Assembly (NCBI GenBank): GCA_038231215.1
Contig: JBBRLS010000006.1
Span: 48,096-112,095 of the forward strand
Source: Schlegelella_A sp038231215
Lineage (GTDB): Bacteria > Pseudomonadota > Gammaproteobacteria > Burkholderiales > Burkholderiaceae_C
Direction: 5' to 3'
DNA length: 64,000 nucleotides
Positions within the stretch are counted from its first letter, which is position 1. Every line of letters starts with the position of its first letter. Positions 8,022-17,140 of this stretch are shown here, piece by piece. A model generated the notes under the pieces. The model was not told where the DNA came from and ran no database searches. It worked only from the letters and a program-made list of their open reading frames with translations. A program made the position numbers and the translations under genes.

Positions 8022-8968
8022 TCACAGCGTGGGCGGCGCCGAAGGGTGGGCGGGATCGGGTCGCCGAGGCCTCGGCCCATGTCTCGGGCCGAACAGCGCC
8101 TCGTCGACGACGAAGGATCGTCCCTCGCGGATCAGACCGGCCAGCGTCGCGCGCTCCATCAGCGGCTGAGGATCTCCCGCGCTTTCCCAGCCGGCGTCGG
8201 TGATCGTGGGTAGGCGCCGCTCGACCGCAAATCGCATGATGTCGTGACGTCGCCGATGGATGGACGATGCCGAGGTCAGTATCAGCGCCTCGATTCGTTC
8301 CCGAACGATTGCGGCGAGCGCGTTGTTGACCTCCTCTGCCTTCGCGACCTCCAAGAACTGCAGGTCGATGCCCAACGACTGGGCGGCGCTGCGCATCCCT
8401 CGAATGACAATGTCGGACTCAGCTCGTGGATGGAATGGCGGCACGTAACTCATCAGCACGCCGAGTCGCTTCATGCCCGGCTTGACCTCGTAGATCAGCT
8501 GAACCAACTTGTTAAACACTTCGCCGCTGGCGTAGATCGTCAGGCCCGTGACGTTGCCACCAGGCCGGGTCAAGCTTTCGGCAACCCCGCCTTCGACCGG
8601 AAAGCCGCTGATCCACATCACAATCGGGATCGTGTTTGTTACCTTGCGCAGGGCCACCACATACCCCAGGTTGCTTGCCAGGATCAGGTCGGGCTTGGCC
8701 TCCAGCACACGCGCTATCGCCTGCTGCTCGTCGAGCCCGAAGAACACGCCGGAGCGAATGAGCACGTAGTCGCGCCCCTCAACGTGGCCTTGTTCGGTCA
8801 TCCCTGCGTAAAAATCTGAAGCATGGATTCCCACCAAACCGGTGAGAAGTCGGGCACCAGTCCGATGCGGAACGGACGGGTGGGTCGCAGTTCTTGCGCA
8901 TTGACGAGCAGCGGACTTCCGCTGACCGAGGCACCAAGAAGCGCGACGAGTGAATCACGTCTTTTCAC
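8022..8968 (-). pseudogene. ABC transporter substrate-binding protein (PF04392 type), frameshifted and decayed
   Basis: The intact-looking part is 271 codons from 8837, but homology runs further upstream in another frame. From a GTG at 8968 with a GGAGG box the translation begins VKRRDSLVALLGASVSG, a Tat-like leader typical of this family, then RIGLVPDFSPVWWESM. The two frames join at a run of five A (8810-8814); one more base would restore LQIFYAGMTEQGH. The C-terminus is also degenerate after about 8130: the expected final alpha/beta lobe is split over frames. A complete relative lies next door at 9517-10506. Probably a non-functional solute-binding protein. Confidence 0.7.
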
Positions 8969-8971
8969 CAC

Positions 8972-9516
8972 CGAGCACCTCCTTCGTGAGGTAGACCTCA
9001 GATTGCTGAACGAACCGTCTCGAAGGGAATCGAGTTCAAGCGGCTTGTCTCACTGGCGCAGCCCGTCTGCGCGCCCCAAGGTTCTACCGCGAGGAAACAT
9101 ATTGCACCCGACTTCCCTTAGCAGCAAGGCCGTTCCGTTTGAAGTCGGCAACCAACTTCGGCCGCTCCCATACGCTTCGTACCTGACGGCTGCGAACGGC
9201 GGCTATCCCTCTAAGCTGCCGCTCGTCCTGCCGCGCTGAATGTCAGCAACTGGCCGAAACGGGCTCCTCAGGGGAGCGCCCGATACCCGACGCTCCGGTT
9301 CAGCGCGCTGCGAACGACAGCTCCCACCCGACCCCACCGGCGCTAGACGACCCTGAGCGGAAGTCCCCGTCGGCGATCCAAGGTGCCGGAAAGCGGCCGC
9401 TGGCTCTCGACGACAGAAGATGTCAGCGAAAGTCAAAAGAGCTGAGCGCCGACCGTTCGACAAAGGTCAGGTATGGCCGGCAGGTGCCATCACGTGAGCA
9501 TCCCCCACTCAGCGCC
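8972..9516. other. 545-bp gap between the two substrate-binding genes, no gene seen
   Basis: No reading frame here looks like protein. Positions 9241-9480 resemble other non-coding stretches in the island: the string ACCCTGAGCGGA (near 9350) also occurs at about 10878, and CGAACGACAGCT (near 9311) also occurs near 16947. This suggests diverged dispersed repeats or old mobile-element debris. Confidence 0.4.
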
Positions 9517-10506
9517 CTATGCGACCACTTCGGTCGCCCCGCTGAGCAACGCCGGCGGCACTACGAGATCCAACGATTTGGCTGCACCCGTGTTGACCGC
9601 GAGTGCGTAGTTCGTGGAGAACCGCGCAGGCAGGTCGGCCGGTTTGGCACCGCGCAGTATCTGGTCGATATAGGCGGCGCCCTGGCGCCAGTGATCACCA
9701 AGATCCTGGCCGTAACTGATGAGGCCTCCGATGCGCACCATCTCAGCGATTCCGTAGATGGCGGGCACCTTGTGCTTCGCCACTGCAGCCACGACCGCAT
9801 CGCGGTTTGAAAAGGGGAATGGGTGAGGGACAACGATCAGCCCGGCCTGGGCATCCTTCGCGACATCGGCCACGACGCGGTCGATATCGGCTGCCGAGTC
9901 CACTTGGGCTTCGCTCGTCTCGATACTGCGCGACGCAGCTGCCCGCCAGCCCTCCACGCCACCCGGAGCAACGGTGGCCGGGTTGTAAAAGATCGTCACC
10001 CGGGTCACCTGCGGCGCAATCTGCTTCAGGATCGTCACCCAATCGGCGGCGATGTCGCTCTGAAATCCCGCCGTGCCGGTCGCGTTGCCTCCGGGGCGCT
10101 CCATGCAGGCAATCAGGCCTGCCGTCACCGGGGAAAAGGTGGCGACGAAAACTATCGGCGTCGTTTGGGTCGCCTGGATGAGCGCCATTGCTGCGGCCGT
10201 TGACGCGGTAATTAGCACGTCGAGGTGCATCGCCGCCAGCTCCTCGGCGAAGCGTCGGAACTGCTCTGCGCTGCCGTTCGCACGGCGGACCTCGAACTCG
10301 ACGTCGTCTTCGCCCCAGCCTGCACCTCGTAGGCCATCTCTCAGAACGAGCAGAAAGGGATCGTTACCAGGGATCGGAAGCATGACGCCAATACGGCGCT
10401 TTCGACCGTCCTGTAGCCCGTTTACTGGCCGGGTGGCGCCTGCGGTGGTGGTTAGTCCCAGCGCGGTCGCGTTCGCGCCGGCGCCAAAGTCACTGCGTGA
10501 CAGCAT
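9517..10506 (-). CDS. ABC transporter substrate-binding protein (PF04392 / TrpX-like)
   Basis: A 329-aa periplasmic-binding-protein fold, complete from a leader segment (MLSRSDFGAGANATALGL) to the family-typical end (PPALLSGATEVVA). Family landmarks are RRIGVMLP at the first strand, LDVLITASTAAAMA, the substrate-lobe hinge VFVATFSPVTAGLI, GGLISYGQDL, and AAYIDQILRGAKPADLP. This family usually works with an ABC permease and ATPase, but neither is present here. It is either an orphan subunit or island cargo that depends on a transporter elsewhere. The ligand is unknown. It is a paralogue of the decayed gene at 8022-8968. Confidence 0.85.
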   Translation of the reverse strand: MLSRSDFGAGANATALGLTTTAGATRPVNGLQDGRKRRIGVMLPIPGNDPFLLVLRDGLRGAGWGEDDVEFEVRRANGSAEQFRRFAEELAAMHLDVLITASTAAAMALIQATQTTPIVFVATFSPVTAGLIACMERPGGNATGTAGFQSDIAADWVTILKQIAPQVTRVTIFYNPATVAPGGVEGWRAAASRSIETSEAQVDSAADIDRVVADVAKDAQAGLIVVPHPFPFSNRDAVVAAVAKHKVPAIYGIAEMVRIGGLISYGQDLGDHWRQGAAYIDQILRGAKPADLPARFSTNYALAVNTGAAKSLDLVVPPALLSGATEVVA

Positions 10507-10575
10507 GGCAGTAACTCTCCCGCGTCAGAATATGCAAGTCTATCGAATGCCCGCGCCCGAGCTGAAGGCAAACAC

Positions 10576-10734
10576 ATGGGTCGACCATTGAAGACCAACG
10601 AGGCTCGGCGAAAGACGATCCGCTCGCGCCTGACGCAGGGGCACACTGTGTCGGCGGTGACTCGTGAAATCAAGTTGTCGCGCGCGACCGTGATCGGCAT
10701 ACGGGAAAAACTCAGCAGTCACGAGTTCCCCTGA
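10576..10734 (+). CDS. small HTH protein, resolvase-C-terminus-like
   Basis: A 52-aa reading frame, MGRPLKTNEARRKTIRSRLT then QGHTVSAVTREIKLSRATVI. It resembles the homeodomain-like DNA-binding tail of serine recombinases (GRP... followed by a helix-turn-helix with SRATV). No catalytic domain precedes it. It may be a free-standing DNA-binding protein or a recombinase fragment. It runs divergently from the substrate-binding gene. No strong ribosome-binding site is visible. Confidence 0.4.
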   Translation: MGRPLKTNEARRKTIRSRLTQGHTVSAVTREIKLSRATVIGIREKLSSHEFP

Positions 10735-10939
10735 TCCCTACGAGCACCGGTACTTCAATGATCGACAGGCACCGAGTTCACTTTGGTTCACGGCCTGCTT
10801 TTTACAAGACTCGACCCCGATGGGCGCCACGCGACAGCCGAACGACTGCTCGTCAATGGATCGAAGTGGTGGTGCCGACCCTGAGCGGACGTCCATGAAT
10901 GGCGACTCCCGGCCCGAGAGCCGACGCTGAATAGGGGCC

Positions 10940-11275
10940 TCAAGTGCGAAGCGATGCGATCTCGTACAACGCATCTTCCATCGCCGGGTCGCTCAACGCA
11001 AACCAGTTCTGCATCAGATGCACTCGCAGCATCGACTCCATCGCGTACGGCCTGCGGCCGCGGCCGGGCACTGGGTAGTGCGGGCTCGATCAGTCCAAGC
11101 AGCGCCTTCCACGGCACCACCAGCTTCATCTCTTTCGAGAATACCTCGCGCCGCGTCTTCTTGCGCTTGCCGGCGTACTCCGCGTCGGAAAAACGGATCT
11201 GGCTCACGGCTGCCGCTCCTTCGCCAACTCAACGAGTTGGAGCCATGATCGGTGGACTTTTTCAGACATTCCTTT
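10940..11275 (-). mobile_element. IS5-family transposase remnant with one terminal repeat
   Basis: The transposase N-terminus starts at 11207 (MSQIRFSDAEYAGKRKKTRR) and continues, after a one-base slip in a CCC run near 11082-11084, with PHYPVPGRGRRPYAMESML and HLMQNWFALSDPAMEDALYE to a stop at 10940. This is the conserved IS5-group N-terminal domain; the DDE catalytic domain is gone. The stretch 11254-11275 (reverse strand AATGTCTGAAAAAGTCC) looks like the IS terminal inverted repeat. The other end is missing. Confidence 0.75.
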
Positions 11276-11446
11276 AGGTACGAATCGCCCTAGGATTTGC
11301 CCGCAAGCTGCGGCCAGTCCGAAGGAGTACCCTTCAGAACTTCATGCTGTCTTCAACGGCGCATTTTGGTTTAATTGCAAACATGATTGCTCACCACTCG
11401 TGATGTGGAAACGCTGGTAGCCCAATCAACGCAAATAGGAACGCAA

Positions 11447-11866
11447 ATGATCCGACTCAGCACAGCGGCCATACCGGTGGTGGTGTGTCTCTCGTTAGCC
11501 ACGGCGACTACTCTGCACGCACAGGAGAGGGCGCGGACGGGCATGTGGGAGACCGCAATAACTGACTCCGGGCAGACGACCACGGTCAGCGTCTGCATGA
11601 AATCAGCGGATTGGGCGATGGTCAACGGGTCTCCGGCCATGGCCCGCGCCGAGACAGAAAAAACACTATCGAAAAGCGGTTGTACGGTCAAAGATTTCAA
11701 ATTGGACAGTAGCACCGTAACGCAAACTCTTGTCTGCGGAAGCAGCACAATCAGCACGGAGACTAAGTTTCTTAGCCGCGACAGCAACGAGTCGAAGGTG
11801 ACTTCCACGAGTGGCGGATCCACCGCGGTGTCGTATACGAAGTCGCGGAGAACCGGAGATTGTTAA
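11447..11866 (+). CDS. DUF3617-family periplasmic protein
   Basis: A 139-aa exported protein. The ATG at 11447 gives a clean signal peptide ending TTLHAQ, whereas the frame extended to 11387 adds residues unlike a leader. The mature part starts RARTGMWETAIT and has the DUF3617 pattern of paired cysteines (VSVCMKS, SGCTVKDF, TLVCGSS) in a small beta-rich domain of unknown function. A second DUF3617 protein lies at 12394. Codon use is less GC-rich than neighbouring core genes, in keeping with acquired DNA. Confidence 0.75.
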   Translation: MIRLSTAAIPVVVCLSLATATTLHAQERARTGMWETAITDSGQTTTVSVCMKSADWAMVNGSPAMARAETEKTLSKSGCTVKDFKLDSSTVTQTLVCGSSTISTETKFLSRDSNESKVTSTSGGSTAVSYTKSRRTGDC

Positions 11867-11913
11867 GTAGGGGTGGTGTCCTGGCGCAAAATGACAAGCA
11901 GGAAGCCGAAACG

Positions 11914-12221
11914 AAGCGAACGCTAGCGATCTTCGTCTCGGCGGCTATTCTCGGCTGTGCCAATTCAGGCGTGGCTCCGCAGGACCAGATGCGTACATGA
12001 TCGTAAAGTCCGAGTGGGGGTTCACGTCCGGCTCAGTTCACAAGGCCAGACTGCTGCAACAGGCGTCGGACTACTGCAAGAGGATCGGTTAGCGGATGGT
12101 CGTGAACAGCACGAACGAGAATGACGTGGCTCTCGGAAAGACGCCTGCGGCCGAAGTTCAGTTCCGCTGCCTTTCTCCGAGCAACTTTGCGTCGCCGCAA
12201 TCGGCCCTTCCAAAGCAGTAA
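11914..12221 (+). pseudogene. broken small lipoprotein gene, relative of the gene at 34102
   Basis: Joined across two lesions, the translation reads ...TLAIFVSAAILGCAN (lipobox-like), then after a frameshift near 11995 YMIVKSEWGFTSGSVHKARL, and after an in-frame TAG at 12090-12092 VVNSTNENDVALGKTPAAEV and FRCL. The pattern matches the intact 98-aa lipoprotein at 34102-34398 (GGCAVSNG... TVTAEANFG... VFRCV). No start codon is preserved. Two independent lesions make a real pseudogene more likely than a sequencing slip. Confidence 0.6.
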
Positions 12222-12393
12222 GCGCCGGTAACTCTCGGCCAGTACGGTGCGCCCATTTCTTTGGCGTAGCCGCAGTCCACTACGTGGTGGCGGCGAAGGA
12301 TGCGGGGAGTTCCCACTTGCACGAACGGTAGGCACGGATACCTTGCGGCTGTCACAGTTGCGCGACTCGGTGGGCGCGAAGAAAGGATGACTG

Positions 12394-13035
12394 ATGAAGA
12401 CCGCTTCCCTGACCCTGGGCGTTCTCGCCATCGGCGTCTCGATGCTCGCCACGCCGATGGCGACGGCTCAGAGCACTGAGATCGCTGCTCCCGCGGACTA
12501 CAAGCGCCTCAAGCTCGGCCTCTGGGAGGAAACGCGGCGCTCCGAGGCGCCTTCGGCTCCGGCCATCGACCCGGCCGCCATCGACATGAGCCAGTTCACG
12601 CCGGAGGAGCGAGCACGGGTTGGCGCCGTTCTCAAGCGGCAGCAGCAAGAGCGGGCCGCCCGGGGCGACGCGCCGCGGGTCAGCACGCGCACCAAGCGCA
12701 GCTGCCTTACCGCGGAGAAGCTGGACCGCGAATGGTCGAAGACATGGGGCGACGACAGAAGCGACAGGAACGTGCAGTGCAAGCGCAAGGTCATACAAAG
12801 CAGTGCGAGCCGACTGGCTGTAACTGGCGAATGCACGGTGGCCGATGCGGGCCCGAAAGCCGGGCCTCATGGCGGGGGCGGGAGCTTTCGGACCGAGATG
12901 GTCTTCGAGATCAAATCGCCCGAGTCCACGTCGGCCTCGATCTCGACCGACGGGCAGATGGGCAACGTGCCCCTGAAACGCCGCGAGGTCGTCGAGGCGC
13001 GCTGGGTCGGCGCTGAATGCGGCAACATCAAGTGA
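12394..13035 (+). CDS. DUF3617-family periplasmic protein
   Basis: A 213-aa exported protein with a signal peptide (MKTASLTLGVLAIGVSMLAT, cleavage near TAQS). The mature domain opens LKLGLWEETRRSE and contains the family's cysteines (KRSCLTAEK, NVQCKRKV, GECTVAD, GAECGN). A Pro/Glu/Arg-rich insertion (about residues 55-95) separates the first strand from the rest. Function is unknown. It is the longer relative of the DUF3617 protein at 11447, with a broken lipoprotein gene between them. Confidence 0.75.
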   Translation: MKTASLTLGVLAIGVSMLATPMATAQSTEIAAPADYKRLKLGLWEETRRSEAPSAPAIDPAAIDMSQFTPEERARVGAVLKRQQQERAARGDAPRVSTRTKRSCLTAEKLDREWSKTWGDDRSDRNVQCKRKVIQSSASRLAVTGECTVADAGPKAGPHGGGGSFRTEMVFEIKSPESTSASISTDGQMGNVPLKRREVVEARWVGAECGNIK

Positions 13036-13179
13036 CCTGACGGGCCGCAGGGATCCGCTGGCACGCAGGCTGCGGCGTGGCCGCCGCCGGCACCCTGCGG
13101 CAGACGGGCTGCGGAGGATTCGGGGGCGCAGCACGCCTTCGGTACGGTTCCAGCAGATGCAAGCATCGGGAATGGTTAA

Positions 13180-13300
13180 GCGACCTCAGCCACGACCGCT
13201 GGCGAGGCGATCCATGGACTCATCACGGGTAGCGAGCCGGTTGGGATGCTCATCCTGGCTTTCGCCGCGCTCTAGCTCGCGGTAAACGGATCAGTCCTGA
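13180..13300 (+). pseudogene. possible fragment of a cation-diffusion-facilitator-type membrane protein
   Basis: Within the 353-bp gap 13036-13388 one frame reads EAIHGLITGSEPVGMLILAF, then a TAG, then LAVNGSVL. This resembles a transmembrane stretch of CzcD-like metal transporters (residues before the conserved Ala-Val-Asn). The fragment is short, stop-interrupted and has no start. Nothing else coding was seen in this gap. Confidence 0.25.
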
Positions 13301-13388
13301 GTCCGCGACCGCTTCCGATCGGCGCGAACTTCACGAGTCGACCCTCAGTAGCCCTTCGCCCGTTCTTGAAGTTGTCTTTCGAGCCGCG

Positions 13389-16300
13389 TCAAGACTTTGC
13401 CTGCTTTCGCGCCCACAGCGCCACGATCTCTCTGTGATGCGGGATGTTCGTCAGGAACATCTGCCGCAGCGCAGCGTCGCTGATGGCGTCAGCCTGGGCC
13501 ATCAGCGCGCGGTGGGCGCGTTGCAGCCAAGCGGCGGCGCAGGGGTCGCCCGCTGCGGCGAGCATGCGGTGGACGGTGAGTTCGATCAGGCGGGGTTGCT
13601 CGGCGCCGTCGAAGTTGCCGGCCGCAGCCTCAGCGGCATCGGTAAGGCCAGGTTCGGCCGCGGCGGCGGGGCCCTCTGCTTCGTTCGCCTGCGCGCCCGC
13701 TCCGGCGTGCGACAGCAGCAAGTTCACCTCACGCATCGCGCTGTCGAGATCACCCTGCGCCAACGCCAGCCCCGCCAGGCCGGCGCTCGCATCAAAGCGC
13801 ACGCCGAAGCCGATTTCCTGGGCTACGTCGCGCGCCTTAGCGTAAGCCTTCGCCGCTGGGGCCAACCGGCCCAGTGCCGCTTCGGCGTCGCCCAAACGGA
13901 ACGAGGCGATCGCCTCCCAGTCACGCGCCTGCAGCGCCACCGCGGTGTCCAGCGCACTGCGCGCCAAGGCCAGCGCCCGGGCATCGTCGCGCTGCCGCAG
14001 CGCTAACAGCGACAAGTTGCACAAAATCGCGCACTCAATCAGTCGGTCGCCGTTCTGGCGGGTCAGCCGTAGCCCCTCTTCCATGTCGCGCCGGGCTGCG
14101 GCCAGGTCGCCCAGGTTCAGCCAGCCGGCCCCGACGTTGACCAGCGAAATCGCTTCGCTTCGCCGGTCGCCCGCTTGCCGGAACAAGTTCAGGTTTTCGC
14201 GGTCCAGTTCGTGCGAGCGCACCGGGTCGTCCCGGCGCTGAGCCAGCACCGCAAGACTGTTGAGGCAGAAGGCCTGCGGCTTCAGCAGCCCCCACGCTCT
14301 CGCCTCGTCCAAGGTCTGCTGCAACACCGCCTGCGCGTCGTCCCACCGGCCCTGGTTCACCATCGCCATGCCCCCCAGCCTTAGGCTGAGCAGCCGCAGT
14401 TCTTGAAGGCCACCTTCGGTATCCGCTGGCCCGGGGCTGTGCGTCCGGCTGGCCAGCGCCGTGTCGATCAGCGCCACAGCCCGCCAAGCTGACTGTTCAC
14501 AGTCGCCCCACGCGGCCATTCGCATCGCGCGGTAGGCGCGCCGAAAAGCGGCATAAGCCCGCCGGACGTCATCGCCCAGCGCCTCGGCGACGCGGTCCAT
14601 GGCATCGAGGTCCGCCCCCTGGGAATCGCGCTCGCCCAGGACCTCCAAGGTCCGCTCGCGCGCTTGCAGCAGCCGCCAGCGCAAGGGTGCCTGTGCCTCC
14701 GCGTGGCTCGGGCTGTCGCCGGCCCGGTCCAGCAGCGCGAGGGCTAGGCTCACATGTTCCAGCGCCGCCACATGCGCCAGTCGGCCGGCCGCATGTTCGG
14801 CCGCGCGAGCATGGAACTCGGCTGCGTTGGCCTCGTCGCCGGCTTCTGCGTAATGCTGCGCCGTCAGCCCCAGGAAGTCACCCGCGCGGGCGCTGTGGCT
14901 CTGGCTCTGCGCGGCCAGCCAGTCGGCCAGCTTGCCGTGAAGCAGCCTCCTTTGGCGCTTGAGCACGGTGCCGTATGTCACCTGGTGCAGGATCGCGTGC
15001 TTGAAGGCGTACTCGCGCAGGCCATCGGGTTCGGCGTCGTGGCGCTGCAGCGCCAGCTCGCGCTGCACCAGGCGCGGTAGCGTGGCCTCGGTCTGTGCGT
15101 CCAGCGCAGCGAGCGCCCGGTCCCAGAACACTTGCCCTATGACGCTGGCCTCCTGCAGCGTCAGCCGTTCGTCGGCGGGCAGGCCATCGAGCCGGGCCTG
15201 CAGCACGCCGGTAAGCGTGGACGGGACCTTAGTCGACAGCAGCCGCTCGGCGTTGAGTCGCCAGGGGTCGCCCGAGGTGTCGATCGCGCCATGGTCGATC
15301 AGCATGCGCACCAGCTCTTCCATGTAGAAGGGGTTGCCCTCCGCGCGGCCCGTGATCAGCGCTGTGAGCGTCGCTGGCACTTCAAGCAGCTTCCTCAGCA
15401 GTTCGTTGGCCAGCTCGTCGCTGGCCTGCCTGTCGAGCGGGTGCAGGTCGATGCGTTCGTGCCGGCCTTCGGTACTGCGCCAATCGCTGCGCCGCTCGAA
15501 CAGCGTGGGCCGCGTGAAGGCCAGCATCAGCATCGGCACGTCGCGGTTGACGTCGGCGAGGTAGTTCAGGAAGTCCAGGCTCTCGTTGTCGGCCCAGTGC
15601 AGGTCTTCGAGTTGCAGGATGACGGGCGAGCCACCGCTTGCGCTGACTCTGCGGAATATCTGCGCCGCTGCGTACTGGGCGCGGCTGCGGATTTGCTTGG
15701 GATCGTCCAGGATGCTGCGCAGGTGCGGGCTCTCCTTCCAGTCCAAACCGATCAGGTGGCCCAGCAGATGGGCGTGGCCTTGGGCGAACTCGGGCTCGTC
15801 GGCGAAGAGGGGCATCACGCCCTGTTCGATCTTCGCCTTGGCCTCAGCCAGGGTGTCGTCGTCACTGAGTTGCAGCCGCCAGGCGACGATGTCGCGCAGC
15901 AGGCCGAAGGGCTGGCCCTGGGTCTGCGGGGTGGCGCGGCCACGGAACAGGAAGACCTCCTCCGGGCGGTCATCGGTCCAGGCCTGGAACTCGTCGAGCA
16001 GGCGGCTCTTGCCGATGCCTGCCTCGGCGACCACGCTGACGGCGAGCAACTGGCGCTCAGTGAACAGGCGTTTGAAGGCGGTCTGGAGGGCCTCGAACTC
16101 GGCCTCGCGGCCGATCATGCGGGTGTCCACGCCCTCGATGCCGCGGGTGGAGCTATGGAAGGAGCGTGGCTTGGCCTTCACCACGAGGTAGCTGACGATG
16201 GGCTCGGCGATACCTTTGACGGCCAGCGGCTCGGGGGCGGAGACCTCGAACAGGCCGCGCACCTGGGCGTAGGTGTCATGGCTGATCCTCAAACCACCGG

Positions 16301-16880
16301 CGGGGGCGGTCTGCTCCATGCGCGCGGCGATGTTGACGGCCTGGCCACGGATGCTGCCGTCTTCGTCCACGCCACCGCCGAGCAGCACCCCTCCGGTGTG
16401 AATGCCGACGCGTACGTCGAAGCCGGCATGGGCGTGGGCCGCCTGTACTGCGGCGCCGAGTGTCTTGCCGAGTTCGAGCAGCGCCAAGCCGCAGCGCACG
16501 GCGCGCGGTGTGTCGTCCTCAGCCGCTTCGTCGGCGCCGAAGGCGGCCAGGATGCTGTCGCCAGCGTACTGCAGCACACGGCCGCGGTGGGCTTGTACGA
16601 TGACGGTACCGCGCCGCAGAACGCCGTCCATCACGGCGCTGGTCTCCTCGGGGTCCAGACGCTGGCTCAGCGTCGTGGAGCCGACCACGTCGAGGAAGAG
16701 GATGCTGACTTGCCTGAGGGTCTGGGCGGGTTCGGGATCAAGCGCCGCTGTGGCCCGCAGGGAGGCGAGTCTGGCGTGCATGCCGGCCAGTGCGGAATCG
16801 ACCACGGCGTCGCCCAGCAGCAGCCGCTGCGCCTCGATCGCGGCGATGCCTGCTTCAATTTGCATTTGTTCAGCAGTCAT
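13389..16880 (-). CDS. class III adenylate/guanylate cyclase - AAA ATPase - TPR signalling protein
   Basis: A 1163-aa cytosolic multidomain protein. Residues about 55-230 form a class III cyclase: metal Asp in ILFLDVVGSTTLS, second metal Asp in LQYAGDSILAAFG, and the transition-state Asn/Arg pair in VNIAARMEQ are present, so it may be active. From about 260 follows an STAND-like AAA ATPase with Walker A VAEAGIGKSRLL and Walker B VILQLEDLHWAD. The C-terminal 450 residues are Ala/Leu-rich helical repeats (TPR). Such proteins are thought to couple protein-protein sensing to cyclic nucleotide output. It is the largest island gene and stands alone; what it senses is unknown. Confidence 0.9.
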   Translation of the reverse strand: MTAEQMQIEAGIAAIEAQRLLLGDAVVDSALAGMHARLASLRATAALDPEPAQTLRQVSILFLDVVGSTTLSQRLDPEETSAVMDGVLRRGTVIVQAHRGRVLQYAGDSILAAFGADEAAEDDTPRAVRCGLALLELGKTLGAAVQAAHAHAGFDVRVGIHTGGVLLGGGVDEDGSIRGQAVNIAARMEQTAPAGGLRISHDTYAQVRGLFEVSAPEPLAVKGIAEPIVSYLVVKAKPRSFHSSTRGIEGVDTRMIGREAEFEALQTAFKRLFTERQLLAVSVVAEAGIGKSRLLDEFQAWTDDRPEEVFLFRGRATPQTQGQPFGLLRDIVAWRLQLSDDDTLAEAKAKIEQGVMPLFADEPEFAQGHAHLLGHLIGLDWKESPHLRSILDDPKQIRSRAQYAAAQIFRRVSASGGSPVILQLEDLHWADNESLDFLNYLADVNRDVPMLMLAFTRPTLFERRSDWRSTEGRHERIDLHPLDRQASDELANELLRKLLEVPATLTALITGRAEGNPFYMEELVRMLIDHGAIDTSGDPWRLNAERLLSTKVPSTLTGVLQARLDGLPADERLTLQEASVIGQVFWDRALAALDAQTEATLPRLVQRELALQRHDAEPDGLREYAFKHAILHQVTYGTVLKRQRRLLHGKLADWLAAQSQSHSARAGDFLGLTAQHYAEAGDEANAAEFHARAAEHAAGRLAHVAALEHVSLALALLDRAGDSPSHAEAQAPLRWRLLQARERTLEVLGERDSQGADLDAMDRVAEALGDDVRRAYAAFRRAYRAMRMAAWGDCEQSAWRAVALIDTALASRTHSPGPADTEGGLQELRLLSLRLGGMAMVNQGRWDDAQAVLQQTLDEARAWGLLKPQAFCLNSLAVLAQRRDDPVRSHELDRENLNLFRQAGDRRSEAISLVNVGAGWLNLGDLAAARRDMEEGLRLTRQNGDRLIECAILCNLSLLALRQRDDARALALARSALDTAVALQARDWEAIASFRLGDAEAALGRLAPAAKAYAKARDVAQEIGFGVRFDASAGLAGLALAQGDLDSAMREVNLLLSHAGAGAQANEAEGPAAAAEPGLTDAAEAAAGNFDGAEQPRLIELTVHRMLAAAGDPCAAAWLQRAHRALMAQADAISDAALRQMFLTNIPHHREIVALWARKQAKS

Positions 16881-17140
16881 GGCGGCTTAGGATACCAATG
16901 GCGGTCATAACGACCACCTCGATTGCTGAACGCGACGACGTGGTTCGAACGACAGCTTCCTGGCGCCCGCTCAAACGGCTGCTTCTGGCCGGCAGTGTGA
17001 GTCCGAGGTCAAACCGGTAAGCTGACCTTCGACGCGCGGATCTGGGCCGGCCAAAGTCAGCTTGCGGCGACCCGGCTGGAAACCCGGTCCCGGCCAAAGC
17101 GGCCAGCGGCGAACGACTCCTTCAATCCGCGCAACCCGGC

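Noticed and set aside
15132..16910. 592-codon forward frame opposite the cyclase
   Set aside because: Antisense shadow; the reverse strand encodes recognisable cyclase and Walker motifs throughout.
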